Notes under the pieces: model-generated | Told to the model about the DNA's origin: nothing | The model's database searches: none | The model's input: the letters and a program-made list of their open reading frames with translations, nothing else | Translations under genes and position numbers: made by a program | Assembly: GCA_963971405.1 (NCBI GenBank) | Contig: OZ020489.1 | Location: 20,610,290-20,674,289 of the forward strand | Length of the DNA stretch: 64,000 nt | Source: Psococerastis gibbosa | Taxonomy: Eukaryota > Arthropoda > Insecta > Psocodea > Psocidae | Direction of reading: 5' to 3' | Shown: positions 33,911 through 46,903 of the stretch, piece after piece | Position numbering within the stretch: the first letter of the stretch is position 1 | How the letters are laid out: every line of letters starts with the position of its first letter

Positions 33911-35831
33911 GTTTGGTCGTTTAGTTTTCGTTCTATTCCCTCTATATACTGTTGGAGGTCACAATCGTCTAACCATCCATCCTGCGTTCTCATGTCGGGA
34001 GTATTAATTGCCTGTATAGTACTATAGTGTTTAGGTCCACGGCTTGAGCAGGTGTCAAGTGCAGAGTCTGTTTTCTCTGACGCAGTGGCCTCAGCTGTCA
34101 CAATTTGTTTTGACGTACAGGTAATTAGCCACAGCTGATTCCATTCATCGATGTTTTTGTTTGTTGTTGCCACTATAAATCTTGAAAGAGAGTCATCGGC
34201 AGCAGCTGTTATGTATTTCAAAGATTGTTTGTGCTTACTAATGGCAGCAATAGCATGTGGAACGCTGTGGTAGATGTGATTTTCCTCACGATTTAGCCTT
34301 ACAATCGCTATGTTGTCTGTGCAACCACCCTGCAGTTCATGGTCAGTATAACATTGATTTCCATATTCCTGTACTCCCTGCTTGATTAACTCTCCTTTTT
34401 TCAATTTTAGTGAAAGTAAGGTATATATTGTTTGGATAATTTGGCAATGGCGTGTTTTGGCTAATCGGGATTTGTTCAAGTGACGTCACTACTTTGATTG
34501 TAGTGTGAATGTTTTTGTATAAATCTTTTAATGCAAAGCATAGGTCAGCGGGGCAGCGATGTGTGGTCGATATTTCCTCTGTAATTTTGCCCCATGTATA
34601 TCAGGCCTATGGAATTTTAAACCAGAGGGGCACACTTTTTCCCTGTCCAGGTTAGGAATTGGGTTGGAGTGCCCGAGTACCAGTATTTCTTTGCACTCAG
34701 CTTTGATGGCAGAAACTCATAAAGATCCGGCATGGAGTAGCTATCCCTTGTCTACTATGACCCTATCAAATTTTATTTCGGAGCCGTTAATTAGGATTGA
34801 TGCGACAGTCCTGTAGTCTTTTTGGAGAACGGCCCGCTTTATACCGTACGCATTCGTTACAGCATGTATCACGGACTTGACTCCTTCTCTGGTCGCTGTT
34901 AAAATTTTAAATCCTTCCCAGGGATATGGTTTTTTATAACCTAAGTCGTTTTTCCAACACCCGAATCCATTTCCGAACAGTCATCTAGCCCGATTTCTAT
35001 GACTTTGCCCAGGCTTGCAATTTCTTCTGAAAGTGGTTTTAATATCGTCGATTATGTGCCTATTTTGTCCTTTGTCAAGTCAGCAATTACTATTGGCTTC
35101 CTGTTGTGGCCTAAGATAGCCTTACATGTCACTTGGTTTAGTTTTAAGGTTGGTAGTCTGTTGAAGTCATCCTGCTGCAGCCGCTTTTTTTGTGTGGGGA
35201 AAGCAGCGTGCTAGCCCACGTGAGATGTCATATTTGCCCTCTCTACCTTTATTGGCAAATGAAATTGTCAAATGGACCTTTTCGTGCAAGCAGTAAGTAG
35301 AGGTCACCAGGGTTTTCTTACCTACATGGAATTGTTCGTGGCTAATAGGTACTTATTCCAGTCATCACTTGATACAGGTTTAAAGTGTGGCTTTTTTACT
35401 GGTGATAAGCTAATAAGATATTTATTAGGGAACGCTTTAGGGATAGTGGCCTCTTTCCAGCAAAGAAGGGTTTCATGCTTACTTGCCATTTGGTGAGTTT
35501 GTATCGTCACCGGTCTGTGGCGGCTGCTGCTGAATGGCACAGTTAGCTTGGCTGCCTCATTGTTCCGGTGGTCTCTTTGGATTCCAGCTTCGACAAATAT
35601 CTTGCTTGGTGCAATTATTTGTGAGGTTTGTGTGGCTCCATCTCGGGTCTGGTGGTTTAAGCCAATCGTCTTTGCTTGCTTGCTTCTGCATTTCTGCATT
35701 TTTCTCTTAAGTCGTCTAGAAAAGGTTTTCTCTTTCCTTTGTGGCTTTATGCTCAACTTCACACGGTTTGTGCACTTCCTCCTGTGTCATGGATTCTTTG
35801 GGGGATATGGAGTCCGTCGTATCACATTTCC
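33911..35831 (-). mobile_element. Segment M + linker L, U8
   Basis: The open frame is 209 codons (33850-34479) because its end lies in the joined remnant. The rest repeats U7 at a 3988-3999 bp offset. Confidence 0.4.
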
Positions 35832-37346
35832 CTTCTTTCTTGGATGTCTTTTTTTATTTTTCCACAATGGTTTGATGAGGAGATGGGCCGTGACTTCCTG
35901 GTGGCTTCCTTGATGCAACTTTTATATTATTTGTATTCGAATCCACACGTTTCGTCTCGGTTAAGGCAGCTTTCGATCGGAGAAACGGAATAGTATTTGC
36001 TGGCTTTTCTTCATTACCTTGACCCCGCGTCGACATTGTTTTAATTTAATCTCTCGCGTCCGTCTTGTTCAACTGTTTCTGTAAGGGTTTAAGTACCAAT
36101 TATGAACCTGCCACGTCGATAGAGGCCTTTAATTTCAACAGCAAATCAATGCCTATAAGGCACGGTTGCCTCAGACCCTTAAGAAGGTTGAACCGATGGT
36201 TGATCATACGGGAACCAACTTAAACTCGCTGCCAGGCGGTTCCCACGAGCTCTGCGTGCAATGAAGAGTCGGCTAACTTTACTCGACCAGACGTAGGCGT
36301 CACCCGGAAGCCCCTCGTAACCAACATGTCCCAGTAAGGGGCTGCTATTAGGGCAGAATTAGCGCCCGTGTCTGCCAGCGTCGGAAATAACGTTTCCCCC
36401 ATTTTGACACGTAAGAAAGGTCACTCAGCCAGCCCTACACATGCCAGCTCGATCTGCTCTGGCGCCGGAAAAGTAATCCTTAATATTATCCGCAAATTCG
36501 GGATGTGGAGCGTCCACATCCCGGGCGGCCCCACAATCTTTAAAATAATGTGTAGCGAATCGCAATTGTAACAAAGATTCACCGCTGCTGCCTTGTTGGT
36601 GTACGCATCGGCCATACTTACATACGGTATTTTTGTCTGCCAAATATTAATTGTTGCTTCTATTTCTGCACAGGCTGCCTCTAGTTGCCGGAAGATGTAG
36701 ACGTCCGCGAAAATCAGCTTTTCTCTGTAGAGAGGCAACAGGTTGTTGCGCACAAGGTTGACCTCATCAATTCCGAATATTGGCCAAGAATTCTACTGAT
36801 CTCTGCCCCGGTGTCATCTTCCTGTAGTAGCGCTGCGTCACCCCGGACGACGGTAAACGCCTCCTGGAATTCCAACTTTGCAGATCCGGTAAGTGCACTT
36901 CAAACCATGTTTTTGTCGTCCAAGAGAGAAGATCGATCTAGCAAACCGGGATAGATTAAATCCATGGGAAATCCTGATTTGCTTGCCTCTCAAAGTCTCG
37001 TACAAATTCTTCCTCCCAGAGATACAGATGTCTCGGGACTGACAGACGCCCAGAAATTTAACCAGGGGCTTCCTGTAGCCACTCATGTCTGTCGAATGCC
37101 GGAACGGGTCGTAAGAGCTGCCATGAAAGGGTTGCTGGTGTTGCCAGGTCGGCGGTTGCTGCGGCATATGTGGCGGCGGTGGCTGTGGCCAGCCTGTTGC
37201 TTGTGACGGCTGGTGGGCACTCTGGTGCTGTGGTGGCGTATGCCAAGCTTGTGGAAACTGTTGCTGCGGCTGCTGTGTAACTGTCGCCCGAGGCGGCTGT
37301 TGGGCAGTCGGCTGCTGCAGTGGAGCACTCCACTGCGGTGGCATCG
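35832..37346 (-). mobile_element. gag-pro fossil, U8 block a
   Basis: Begins like the U7 block a, but its end near J1 follows the R-flanking type (GHSHRRH) rather than a1, so it is another mosaic. Broken. Confidence 0.65.
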
Positions 37347-37645
37347 GCATGCGTTTGGACCAAAAAATATCGATGGCGCAGCAACAAAGGCCTGTAAGAG
37401 AGTATGCATGTTGAAAAGATTAGCAGGTACCACTTGGGGTGCAACGCAAGATGTCCTAGTCACCAACTACAAATCATACATAAGACCCCTTATTTAATAC
37501 TGCTGCGAAGCCTTCTGTACAGCAAGTGTCGCTAACATGCGAAGACGGGACATTGCCCGAAATAATGCGCTGAAAGCTATCAGTGAGGCTGCCAAATCCA
37601 CCCCTATCACAGCCTTGGAGTGTCAAACAGACATTGAACCACTAT
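37347..37645 (+). mobile_element. LINE 3' tail, U9 (shortened)
   Basis: Reads MRRRDIARNNALKAISEAAKSTPI and stops at DIEPL, where an AT-rich simple repeat begins. The SEAAK variant is shared with U13 and U14. Confidence 0.8.
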
Positions 37646-37740
37646 TTTATTTTTATTTTATTATTATTTTATTATTTACTATTACTAATTACTATTACTT
37701 TACTATTTACTATTTTATTATTTACTATTTTATTATTTGT
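37646..37740. repeat. AT-rich simple repeat (TTTA/TTATT-like) in U9
   Basis: About 95 bases made almost only of A and T with scattered C, in TTTATT, TTACTATT and similar steps. It replaces the LINE-to-gag join found in the other units. No other unit has it. Confidence 0.9.
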
Positions 37741-39146
37741 AGTCGGATCCACACGTTTCATTTTGGTTAAGGCAACTCGCGATCGGAGAAACGGCATAGT
37801 ATTTGCTGGCTTCTCTTCATTGCCTGGACCCCGCGTTGACATTGTTGTAATTTAGTTTCTCGCGGCCGTCTTGTTCAACTGTTTAACTGTTAGGGTTTTA
37901 GTACCAATAATAAGCCTGCCACGTCGATGGAGGCCTTTAACTTCATCAACAAATCAATGCCTATAAGGCACTGTTGCCTCAGGCCCTTAAGAAGGTTGAA
38001 CCGATGGTTGACCATACGGGAACCAAGTTAAACTCGCTGCCAGGCGGTTCCCACGAGCTCTGCGTGCAATGAAGAGTCGGCTAACTTTACTCGACCAAAC
38101 GTAGGCGTCACCCGGAAGCCACTCGTAACCAAAATGTCCCAGTAAGGGGCTGCTATTAGGGAAGAATTAGCGCCCGTGTCTACCAGCGTCGGAAAAAACG
38201 TTTCCCCTATTTTGACACGTAAGAAAGGTCACTCAGCCAGCCCTACACATGCCAGCTCGATCTGCTCTGGCGCTGGAAAAGTAATCCTTAATATAATCCG
38301 CATATTCGGGATGTGGAGGGTCCATGTCATCGGTGGTGTTGCTGGTTCCGTGGTTAGCGGTCTTCCAGTATTTCGCCCTCTGACTTTGTGGGCACTCACT
38401 GTGTTCATCCACGCCCTTTTGGCCACAATATCCGCAAAATTCACGGCGGGCGGCCCCTCAATCTTAAAAAAAATGTTTTAGCGAATCGCAATTGTAACAA
38501 AGGCTCAGCGCTGCTGCCTTTAAGTTGGTGTACGCATCGGCCATACATACATACGGTATTTTTGTCTGCCCAATATTAATTGTTGCTTCTATTTCTACAC
38601 AGGCTGCCTCTAGTTGCCGGAAGCTGTAAACGTCCGCGAAAATCAACTTTTCTCTGTAGAGAGGCAACAGGTTGTTGCGCACAAGGTTGACCTCATCAAT
38701 TCCGAATATTGGCCAAGAATTCTACTGATCTCTGCCCCGGTTTCATCTTCCTGTAGTAGCGCTGCGTCACCCCGGACGACAGTGAACGCCTCCTGGAATT
38801 CCAACTCTGCAGATTCGGTAAGTGCACTTCAAACCATGTTTTTGCCGTCCGAGAGAGAAGATCGATCTAGCAAGCCAGGATAGATTAAATCCATCGGAAG
38901 TCCTGATTTGCTTGCCTCTCAAAGTCTCGTACAAATTCTTGCTCCCAGAGAAACAAATGTCTCGGGAACGACAGACGCCCAGAAATTTAACCAGGGTCTT
39001 CCTGTAGCCACTCATGTCTTTCGAATGCCGGAACGGGTCGTAAGAGCGGCCATAAAAGGGTTGCTGGTGTTGGCAGGTCGGCGGTGGCTGTGGCCAGCCT
39101 GTTGTTTGACGGCTGGTGGGCACTCTGGTGCTGTGGTGGCGTATGC
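37741..39146 (-). mobile_element. gag-pro fossil, U9 block b
   Basis: Variant b2. Its LINE-side edge is an AT-rich simple repeat. Broken. Confidence 0.65.
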
Positions 39147-39864
39147 TTCGTTTGGTCGTTTAGTTTTCGTTCTATTCCCTCTATATACTGTTGGAGGTCA
39201 CAATCGTCTAACCATCCATCCTGCGTTCTCATGTCGGGAGTATTAATTGCCTGTATAGTACTATAGTGTTTAGGTCCACGGCTTGAGCAGGTGTCAAGTG
39301 CAGAGTCTGTTTTCTCTGACGCAGTGGCCTCAGCTGTCACAATTTGTTTTGACGTACAGGTAATTAGCCACAGCTGATTCCATTCATCGATGTTTTTGTT
39401 TGTTGTTGCCACTATAAATCTTGAAAGAGAGTCATCGGCAGCAGCTGTTATGTATTTCAAAGATTGTTTGTGCTTACTAATGGCAGCAATAGCATGTGGA
39501 ACGCTGTGGTAGATGTGATTTTCCTCACGATTTAGCCTTACAATCGCTATGTTGTCTGTGCAACCACCCTGCAGTTCATGGTCAGTATAACATTGATTTC
39601 CATATTCCTGTACTCCCTGCTTGATTAACTCTCCTTTTTTCAATTTTAGTGAAAGTAAGGTATATATTGTTTGGATAATTTGGCAATGGCGTGTTTTGGC
39701 TAATCGGGATTTGTTCAAGTGACGTCACTACTTTGATTGTAGTGTGAATGTTTTTGTATAAATCTTTTAATGCAAAGCATAGGTCAGCGGGGCAGCGATG
39801 TGTGGTCGATATTTCCTCTGTAATTTTGCCCCATATATATCAGGCCTATGGAATCCCTTCCCTC
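39147..39864 (-). mobile_element. Truncated segment M, U9
   Basis: Keeps the 243-codon open frame (38987-39718) but loses the far part of M and all of L. Confidence 0.4.
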
Positions 39865-41242
39865 CCTTCGATCGGAGAAACGGAATAGTATTTGCTGGCT
39901 TTTCTTCATTACCTTGACCCCGCGTCGACATTGTTTTAATTTAATCTCTCGCGTCCGTCTTGTTCAACTGTTTCTGTAAGGGTTTAAGTACCAATTATGA
40001 ACCTGCCACGTCGATAGAGGCCTTTAATTTCAACAGCAAATCAATGCCTATAAGGCACGGTTGCCTCAGACCCTTAAGAAGGTTGAACCGATGGTTGATC
40101 ATACGGGAACCAACTTAAACTCGCTGCCAGGCGGTTCCCACGAGCTCTGCGTGCAATGAAGAGTCGGCTAACTTTACTCGACCAGACGTAGGCGTCACCC
40201 GGAAGCCCCTCGTAACCAACATGTCCCAGTAAGGGGCTGCTATTAGGGCAGAATTAGCGCCCGTGTCTGCCAGCGTCGGAAATAACGTTTCCCCCATTTT
40301 GACACGTAAGAAAGGTCACTCAGCCAGCCCTACACATGCCAGCTCGATCTGCTCTGGCGCCGGAAAAGTAATCCTTAATATTATCCGCAAATTCGGGATG
40401 TGGAGCGTCCATGTCATCGGGCGGCCCCACAATCTTTAAAATAATGTGTAGCGAATCGCAATTGTAACAAAGATTCACCGCTGCTGCCTTGTTGGTGTAC
40501 GCATCGGCCATACTTACATACGGTATTTTTGTCTGCCAAATATTAATTGTTGCTTCTATTTCTACACAGGCTGCCTCTAGTTGCCGGAAGCTGTAAACGT
40601 CCGCGAAAATCAACTTTTCACTGTAGAGAGGCAACAGGTTGTTGCGCACAAGGTTGACCTCATCAATTCCGAATATTGGCCATGAATTCTACTGATCTCT
40701 GCCCCGGTGTCATCTTCCTGTTGTAGCGCTGCGTCACCCCGGACGACGGTAAACGCCTCCTGGAATTCCAACTTTGCAGATCCGGTAAGTGCACTTCAAA
40801 CCATGTTTTTGTCGTCCGAGGGAGAAGATCGATCTAGCAAACCGGGATAGATTAAATCCATGGGAAGTCCTGATTTGCTTGCCTCTCAAAGTCTCGTACA
40901 AATTCTTCCTCCCAGAGATACAGATGTCTCGGGACTGACAGACGCCCAGAAATTTAACCAGGGGCTTCCTGTAGCCACTCATGTCTGTCGAATGCCGGAA
41001 CGGGTCGTAAGAGCTGCCATGAAAGGGTTGCTGGTGTTGCCAGGTCGGCGGTTGCTGCGGCATATGTGGCGGCGGTGGCTGTTGCCAGCCTGTTGCTTGT
41101 GACGGCTGGTGGGCACTCTGGTGCTGTGGTGGCGTATGCCAAGCTTGTGGAAACTGTTGCTGCGGCTGCAGTGTAACTGTCGCCCGAGGCGGCTGTTGGG
41201 CAGTCGGCTGCTGCAGTGGAGCACTCCACTGCGGTGGCATCG
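39865..41242 (-). mobile_element. gag-pro fossil, U9 block a
   Basis: a-class retropepsin part with a b-like capsid segment (SFRQLEAACVEIEATINIW). The next units inherit this mixture. Broken. Confidence 0.65.
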
Positions 41243-41616
41243 GCATGCGTTTGGACAAAAAAATATCGATGGCGCAGCAACAAAGGCCTGTAAGAGAGTA
41301 TGCATGTTGAAAAGATTAGCAGGTACCACTTGGGGTGCAACGCAAGATGTCCTAGTCACCAACTACAAATCATACATAAGACCCCTTATTTAATACTGCT
41401 GCGAAGCCTTCTGTACAGCAAGTGTCGCTAACATGCGAAAACTGGACATTGCCCGAAATAATGCGCTGAAAGCTATCAGTGGGGCTGCCAAATCGACCCC
41501 TATCACAGCCTTGGAGTGTCAAACAGACATTGAACCACTAGAGTTGCGCCGCGACTGTACAACCCTTAAATTCTTTGCAGGAGGAGGAAGACTTCTGGAA
41601 ACGTTGCCTTGCTTTT
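41243..41616 (+). mobile_element. LINE 3' tail, U10
   Basis: TAA form with the private KFFAGGG variant, shared with U11. Confidence 0.8.
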
Positions 41617-43133
41617 CCTTTCTTGGATGTCTTTTTTTATTTTTTCCACAATGGTTTGCAGAGGAGATGGGCCGTGACTTCCTGGTGGCTTCCTTGATAC
41701 AACTTTTTTATTATTTGTAGTCGGATCCACACGTTTCATTTTGGTTAAGGCAACTCGCGATCGGAGAAACGGCATAGTATTTGCTGGCTTCTCTTCATTG
41801 CCTGGACCCCGCGTTGACATTGTTTTAATTTAGTTTCTCGCGGCCGTCTTGTTCAACTGTTTAACTGTTAGGGTTTTAGTACCAATAATAAACCTGCCAC
41901 GTCGATGGAGGCCTTTAATTTCATCAACAAATCAATGCCTATAAGGCACTGTTGCCTCAGACCCTTAAGAAGGTTGAACCGATGGTTGACCATACGGGAA
42001 CCAAGTTAAACTCGCTGCCAGGCGGTTCCCACGAGCTCTGCGTGCAATGAAGAGTCGGCTAACTTTACTCGACCAGACGTAGGCGTCACCCGGAAGCCAC
42101 TCGTAACCAAAATGTCCCAGTAAGGGGCTGCTATTAGGGAAGAATTAGCGCCCGTGTCTACCAGCGTCGGAAAAAACGTTTCCCCTATTTTGACACGTAG
42201 GAAAGGTCACTCAGCCAGCCCTACTCATGCCAGCTCGATCTGCTCTGGCGCCGGAAAAGTAATCCTTAATATTATCCGCAAATTCGGGATGTGGAGCGTC
42301 CATGTCATCGGGCGGCCCCACAATCTTTAAAATAATGTGTAGCGAATCGCAATTGTAACAAAGATTCACCGCTGCTGCCTTGTTGGTGTACGCATCGGCC
42401 ATACTTACATACGGTATTTTTGTCTGCCCAATATTAATTGTTGCTTCTATTTCTACACAGGCTGCCTCTAGTTGCCCGAAGCTGTAAACGTCCGCGAAAA
42501 TCAACTTTTCTCTGTAGAGAGGCAACAGGTTGTTGCGCACAAGGTTGACCTCATCAATTCCGAATATTGGCCAAGAATTCTACTGATCTCTGCCCCGGTG
42601 TCATCTTCCTGTTGTAGCGCTGCGTCACCCCGGACGACGGTAAACGCCTCCTGGAATTCCAACTTTGCAGATCCGGTAAGTGCACTTCAAACCATGTTTT
42701 TGTCGTCCGAGGGAGAAGATCGATCTAGCAAACCGGGATAGATTAAATCCATGGGAAGTCCTGATTTGCTTGCCTCTCAAAGTCTCGTACAAATTCTTCC
42801 TCCCAGAGATACAGATGTCTCGGGACTGACAGACGCCCAGAAATTTAACCAGGGGCTTCCTGTAGCCACTCATGTCTGTCGAATGCCGGAACGGGTCGTA
42901 AGAGCTGCCATGAAAGGGTTGCTGGTGTTGCCAGGTCGGCGGTTGCTGCGGCATATGTGGCGGCGGTGGCTGTTGCCAGCCTGTTGCTTGTGACGGCTGG
43001 TGGGCACTCTGGTGCTGTGGTGGCGTATGCCAAGCTTGTGGAAACTGTTGCTGCGGCTGCAGTGTAACTGTCGCCCGAGGCGGCTGTTGGGCAGTCGGCT
43101 GCTGCAGTGGAGCACTCCACTGCGGTGGCATCG
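41617..43133 (-). mobile_element. gag-pro fossil, U10
   Basis: Mosaic of b-like and a-like parts, identical by eye to U11 except near 42712. Broken. Confidence 0.65.
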
Positions 43134-43507
43134 GCATGCGTTTGGACAAAAAAATATCGATGGCGCAGCAACAAAGGCCTGTAAGAGAGTATGCATGTTG
43201 AAAAGATTAGCAGGTACCACTTGGGGTGCAACGCAAGATGTCCTAGTCACCAACTACAAATCATACATAAGACCCCTTATTTAATACTGCTGCGAAGCCT
43301 TCTGTACAGCAAGTGTCGCTAACATGCGAAAACTGGACATTGCCCGAAATAATGCGCTGAAAGCTATCAGTGGGGCTGCCAAATCGACCCCTATCACAGC
43401 CTTGGAGTGTCAAACAGACATTGAACCACTAGAGTTGCGCCGCGACTGTACAACCCTTAAATTCTTTGCAGGAGGAGGAAGACTTCTGGAAACGTTGCCT
43501 TGCTTTT
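43134..43507 (+). mobile_element. LINE 3' tail, U11
   Basis: Identical by eye to the U10 tail. Confidence 0.8.
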
Positions 43508-45024
43508 CCTTTCTTGGATGTCTTTTTTTATTTTTTCCACAATGGTTTGCAGAGGAGATGGGCCGTGACTTCCTGGTGGCTTCCTTGATACAACTTTTTT
43601 ATTATTTGTAGTCGGATCCACACGTTTCATTTTGGTTAAGGCAACTCGCGATCGGAGAAACGGCATAGTATTTGCTGGCTTCTCTTCATTGCCTGGACCC
43701 CGCGTTGACATTGTTTTAATTTAGTTTCTCGCGGCCGTCTTGTTCAACTGTTTAACTGTTAGGGTTTTAGTACCAATAATAAACCTGCCACGTCGATGGA
43801 GGCCTTTAATTTCATCAACAAATCAATGCCTATAAGGCACTGTTGCCTCAGACCCTTAAGAAGGTTGAACCGATGGTTGACCATACGGGAACCAAGTTAA
43901 ACTCGCTGCCAGGCGGTTCCCACGAGCTCTGCGTGCAATGAAGAGTCGGCTAACTTTACTCGACCAGACGTAGGCGTCACCCGGAAGCCACTCGTAACCA
44001 AAATGTCCCAGTAAGGGGCTGCTATTAGGGAAGAATTAGCGCCCGTGTCTACCAGCGTCGGAAAAAACGTTTCCCCTATTTTGACACGTAGGAAAGGTCA
44101 CTCAGCCAGCCCTACTCATGCCAGCTCGATCTGCTCTGGCGCCGGAAAAGTAATCCTTAATATTATCCGCAAATTCGGGATGTGGAGCGTCCATGTCATC
44201 GGGCGGCCCCACAATCTTTAAAATAATGTGTAGCGAATCGCAATTGTAACAAAGATTCACCGCTGCTGCCTTGTTGGTGTACGCATCGGCCATACTTACA
44301 TACGGTATTTTTGTCTGCCCAATATTAATTGTTGCTTCTATTTCTACACAGGCTGCCTCTAGTTGCCCGAAGCTGTAAACGTCCGCGAAAATCAACTTTT
44401 CTCTGTAGAGAGGCAACAGGTTGTTGCGCACAAGGTTGACCTCATCAATTCCGAATATTGGCCAAGAATTCTACTGATCTCTGCCCCGGTGTCATCTTCC
44501 TGTTGTAGCGCTGCGTCACCCCGGACGACGGTAAACGCCTCCTGGAATTCCAACTTTGCAGATCCGGTAAGTGCACTTCAAACCATGTTTTTGTCGTCCG
44601 AGAGAGAAGATCGATCTAGCAAACCGGGATAGATTAAATCCATGGGAAGTCCTGATTTGCTTGCCTCTCAAAGTCTCGTACAAATTCTTCCTCCCAGAGA
44701 TACAGATGTCTCGGGACTGACAGACGCCCAGAAATTTAACCAGGGGCTTCCTGTAGCCACTCATGTCTGTCGAATGCCGGAACGGGTCGTAAGAGCTGCC
44801 ATGAAAGGGTTGCTGGTGTTGCCAGGTCGGCGGTTGCTGCGGCATATGTGGCGGCGGTGGCTGTTGCCAGCCTGTTGCTTGTGACGGCTGGTGGGCACTC
44901 TGGTGCTGTGGTGGCGTATGCCAAGCTTGTGGAAACTGTTGCTGCGGCTGCAGTGTAACTGTCGCCCGAGGCGGCTGTTGGGCAGTCGGCTGCTGCAGTG
45001 GAGCACTCCACTGCGGTGGCATCG
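43508..45024 (-). mobile_element. gag-pro fossil, U11
   Basis: As U10. Broken. Confidence 0.65.
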
Positions 45025-45395
45025 GCATGCGTTTGGACAAAAAAATATCGATGGCGCAGCAACAAAGGCCTGTAAGAGAGTATGCATGTTGAAAAGATTA
45101 GCAGGTACCACTTGGGGTGCAACGCAAGATGTCCTAGTCACCAACTACAAATCATACATAAGACCCCTTATTTAATACTGCTGCGAAGCCTTCTGTACAG
45201 CAAGTGTCGCTAACATGCGAAAACTGGACGTTGCCCGAAATAATGCGCTGAAAGCTATCAGTGGGGCTGCCAAATCCACCTCTATCACAGCCTTGGAGTG
45301 TCAAACAGACATTGAACCACTAGAGTTGCGCCGCGACTGTACAACCCTTAAATTCTTTGAAGGAGGAAGACTTCTGGAAACGTTGCCTTGCTTTT
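45025..45395 (+). mobile_element. LINE 3' tail, U12
   Basis: Private changes: MRKLDVARNN, STSITAL, and one Gly codon fewer in the FEGG stretch (3 bp shorter). Confidence 0.8.
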
Positions 45396-46903
45396 CCTTT
45401 CTTGGATGTCTTTTTTTATTTTTTCCACAATGGTTTGAAGAGGAGATGGGCCGAGACTTCCTGGTGGCTTCCTTGATAAAATTTTTTTATTATTTGTAGT
45501 CGGATCCACACGTTTCATTTTGGTTAAGGCAACTCGCGATCGGAGAAACGGCATAGTATTTGCTGGCTTCTCTTCATTGCCTGGACCCCGCGTTGACATT
45601 GTTTTAATTTAGTTTCTCGCGGCCGTCTTGTTCAACTGTTTAACTGTTAGGGTTTTAGTACCAATAATAAACCTGCCACGTCGATGGAGGCCTTTAATTT
45701 CATCAACAAATCAATGCCTATAAGGCACTGTTGCCTCAGACCCTTAAGAAGGTTGAACCGATGGTTGACCATACGGGAACCAAGTTAAACTCGCTGCCAG
45801 GCGGTTCCCACGAGCTCTGCGTGCAATGAAGAGTCGGCTAACTTTACTCGACCAGACGTAGGCGTCACCCGGAAGCCACTCGTAACCAAAATGTCCCAGT
45901 AAGGGGCTGCTATTAGGGAAGAATTAGCGCCCGTATCTACCAGCGTCGGAAAAAACGTTTCCCCTATTTTGACACGTAAGAAAGGTCACTCAGCCAGCCC
46001 TACACATGCCAGCTCGATCTGCTCTGGCGCTGGAAAAGTAATCCTTAATATAATCCGCATATTCGGGATGTGGAGGGTCCATGTCATCGGTGGTGTTGCT
46101 GGTTCCGTGGTTAGCGGTCTTCCAGTATTTCGCCCTCTGACTTTGTGGGCACTCACTGTGTTCATCCACGCCCTTTAGGCCACAATATCCGCAAAATTCA
46201 CGGCGGGCGGCCCCTCAATCGTAAAAAAAATGTTTTAGCGAATCGCAATTGTAACAAAGGCTCACCGCTGCTGCCTTTAAGTTGGTGTACGCATCGGCCA
46301 TACATACATACGGTATTTTTGTCTGCCCAATATTAATATTTGCTTCTATTTCTACACAGGCTGCCTCTAGTTGCCGGAAGCTGTAAACGTCCGCGAAAAT
46401 CAACTTTTCTCTGTAGAGAGGCAACAGGTTGTTGCGCACAAGGTTGACCTCATCAATTCCGAATATTGGCCAAGAATTCTACTGATCTCTGCCCCGGTTT
46501 CATCTTCCTGTAGTAGCGCTGCGTCACCCCGGACGACAGTGAACGCCTCCTGGAATTCCAACTCTGCCGATCCGGTAAGTGCACTTCAAACCATGTTTTT
46601 GCCGTCCGAGAGAGAAGATCGATCTAGCAAGGCAGGATAGATTAAATCCATCGGAAGTCCTGATTTGCTTGCCTCTCAAAGTCTCGTACAAATTCTTGCT
46701 CCCAGAGAAACAAATGTCTCGGGAACGACAGACGCCCAGAAATTTAACCAGGGTCTTCCTGTAGCCACTCATGTCTTTCGAATGCCGGAACGGGTCGTAA
46801 GAGCGGCCATAAAAGGGTTGCTGGTGTTGCCAGGTCGGCGGTGGCTGTGGCCAGCCTGTTGTTTGACGGGTGGTGGGCACTCTGGTGCTGTGGTGGCGTA
46901 TGC
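45396..46903 (-). mobile_element. gag-pro fossil, U12 block b
   Basis: b2-related, with several private differences. Joins M at CGTATGC. Broken. Confidence 0.65.

Larger units (their letters stand above)
33348..37346. repeat. Array unit U8 (3999 bp)
   Basis: Blocks: LINE tail 33348-33721, a short gag-pro remnant 33722-33910, M 33911-35222, L 35223-35831, gag-pro a 35832-37346. From 34740 onward it repeats U7 at a constant offset of 3999 bp and shares U7's private variants, so it is a direct tandem copy of that part. Confidence 0.85.
37347..41242. repeat. Array unit U9 (3896 bp)
   Basis: Blocks: LINE tail 37347-37645, AT-rich simple repeat 37646-37740, gag-pro b 37741-39146 (b2), truncated M 39147-39857, gag-pro a 39865-41242. 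No L segment. The M-to-a join carries a short CCCTTCCCTCCC filler near 39854. Confidence 0.85.
41243..43133. repeat. Array unit U10 (1891 bp)
   Basis: Blocks: LINE tail 41243-41616, gag-pro fossil 41617-43133. By eye I found only about one base different from U11 (near 42712 versus 44603), which makes this the most alike neighbouring pair in the window. Confidence 0.9.
43134..45024. repeat. Array unit U11 (1891 bp)
   Basis: Blocks: LINE tail 43134-43507, gag-pro fossil 43508-45024. Almost identical to U10. Both share a private variant in the LINE tail region (KFFAGGG and WFAEEM in the plus frame). Confidence 0.9.
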
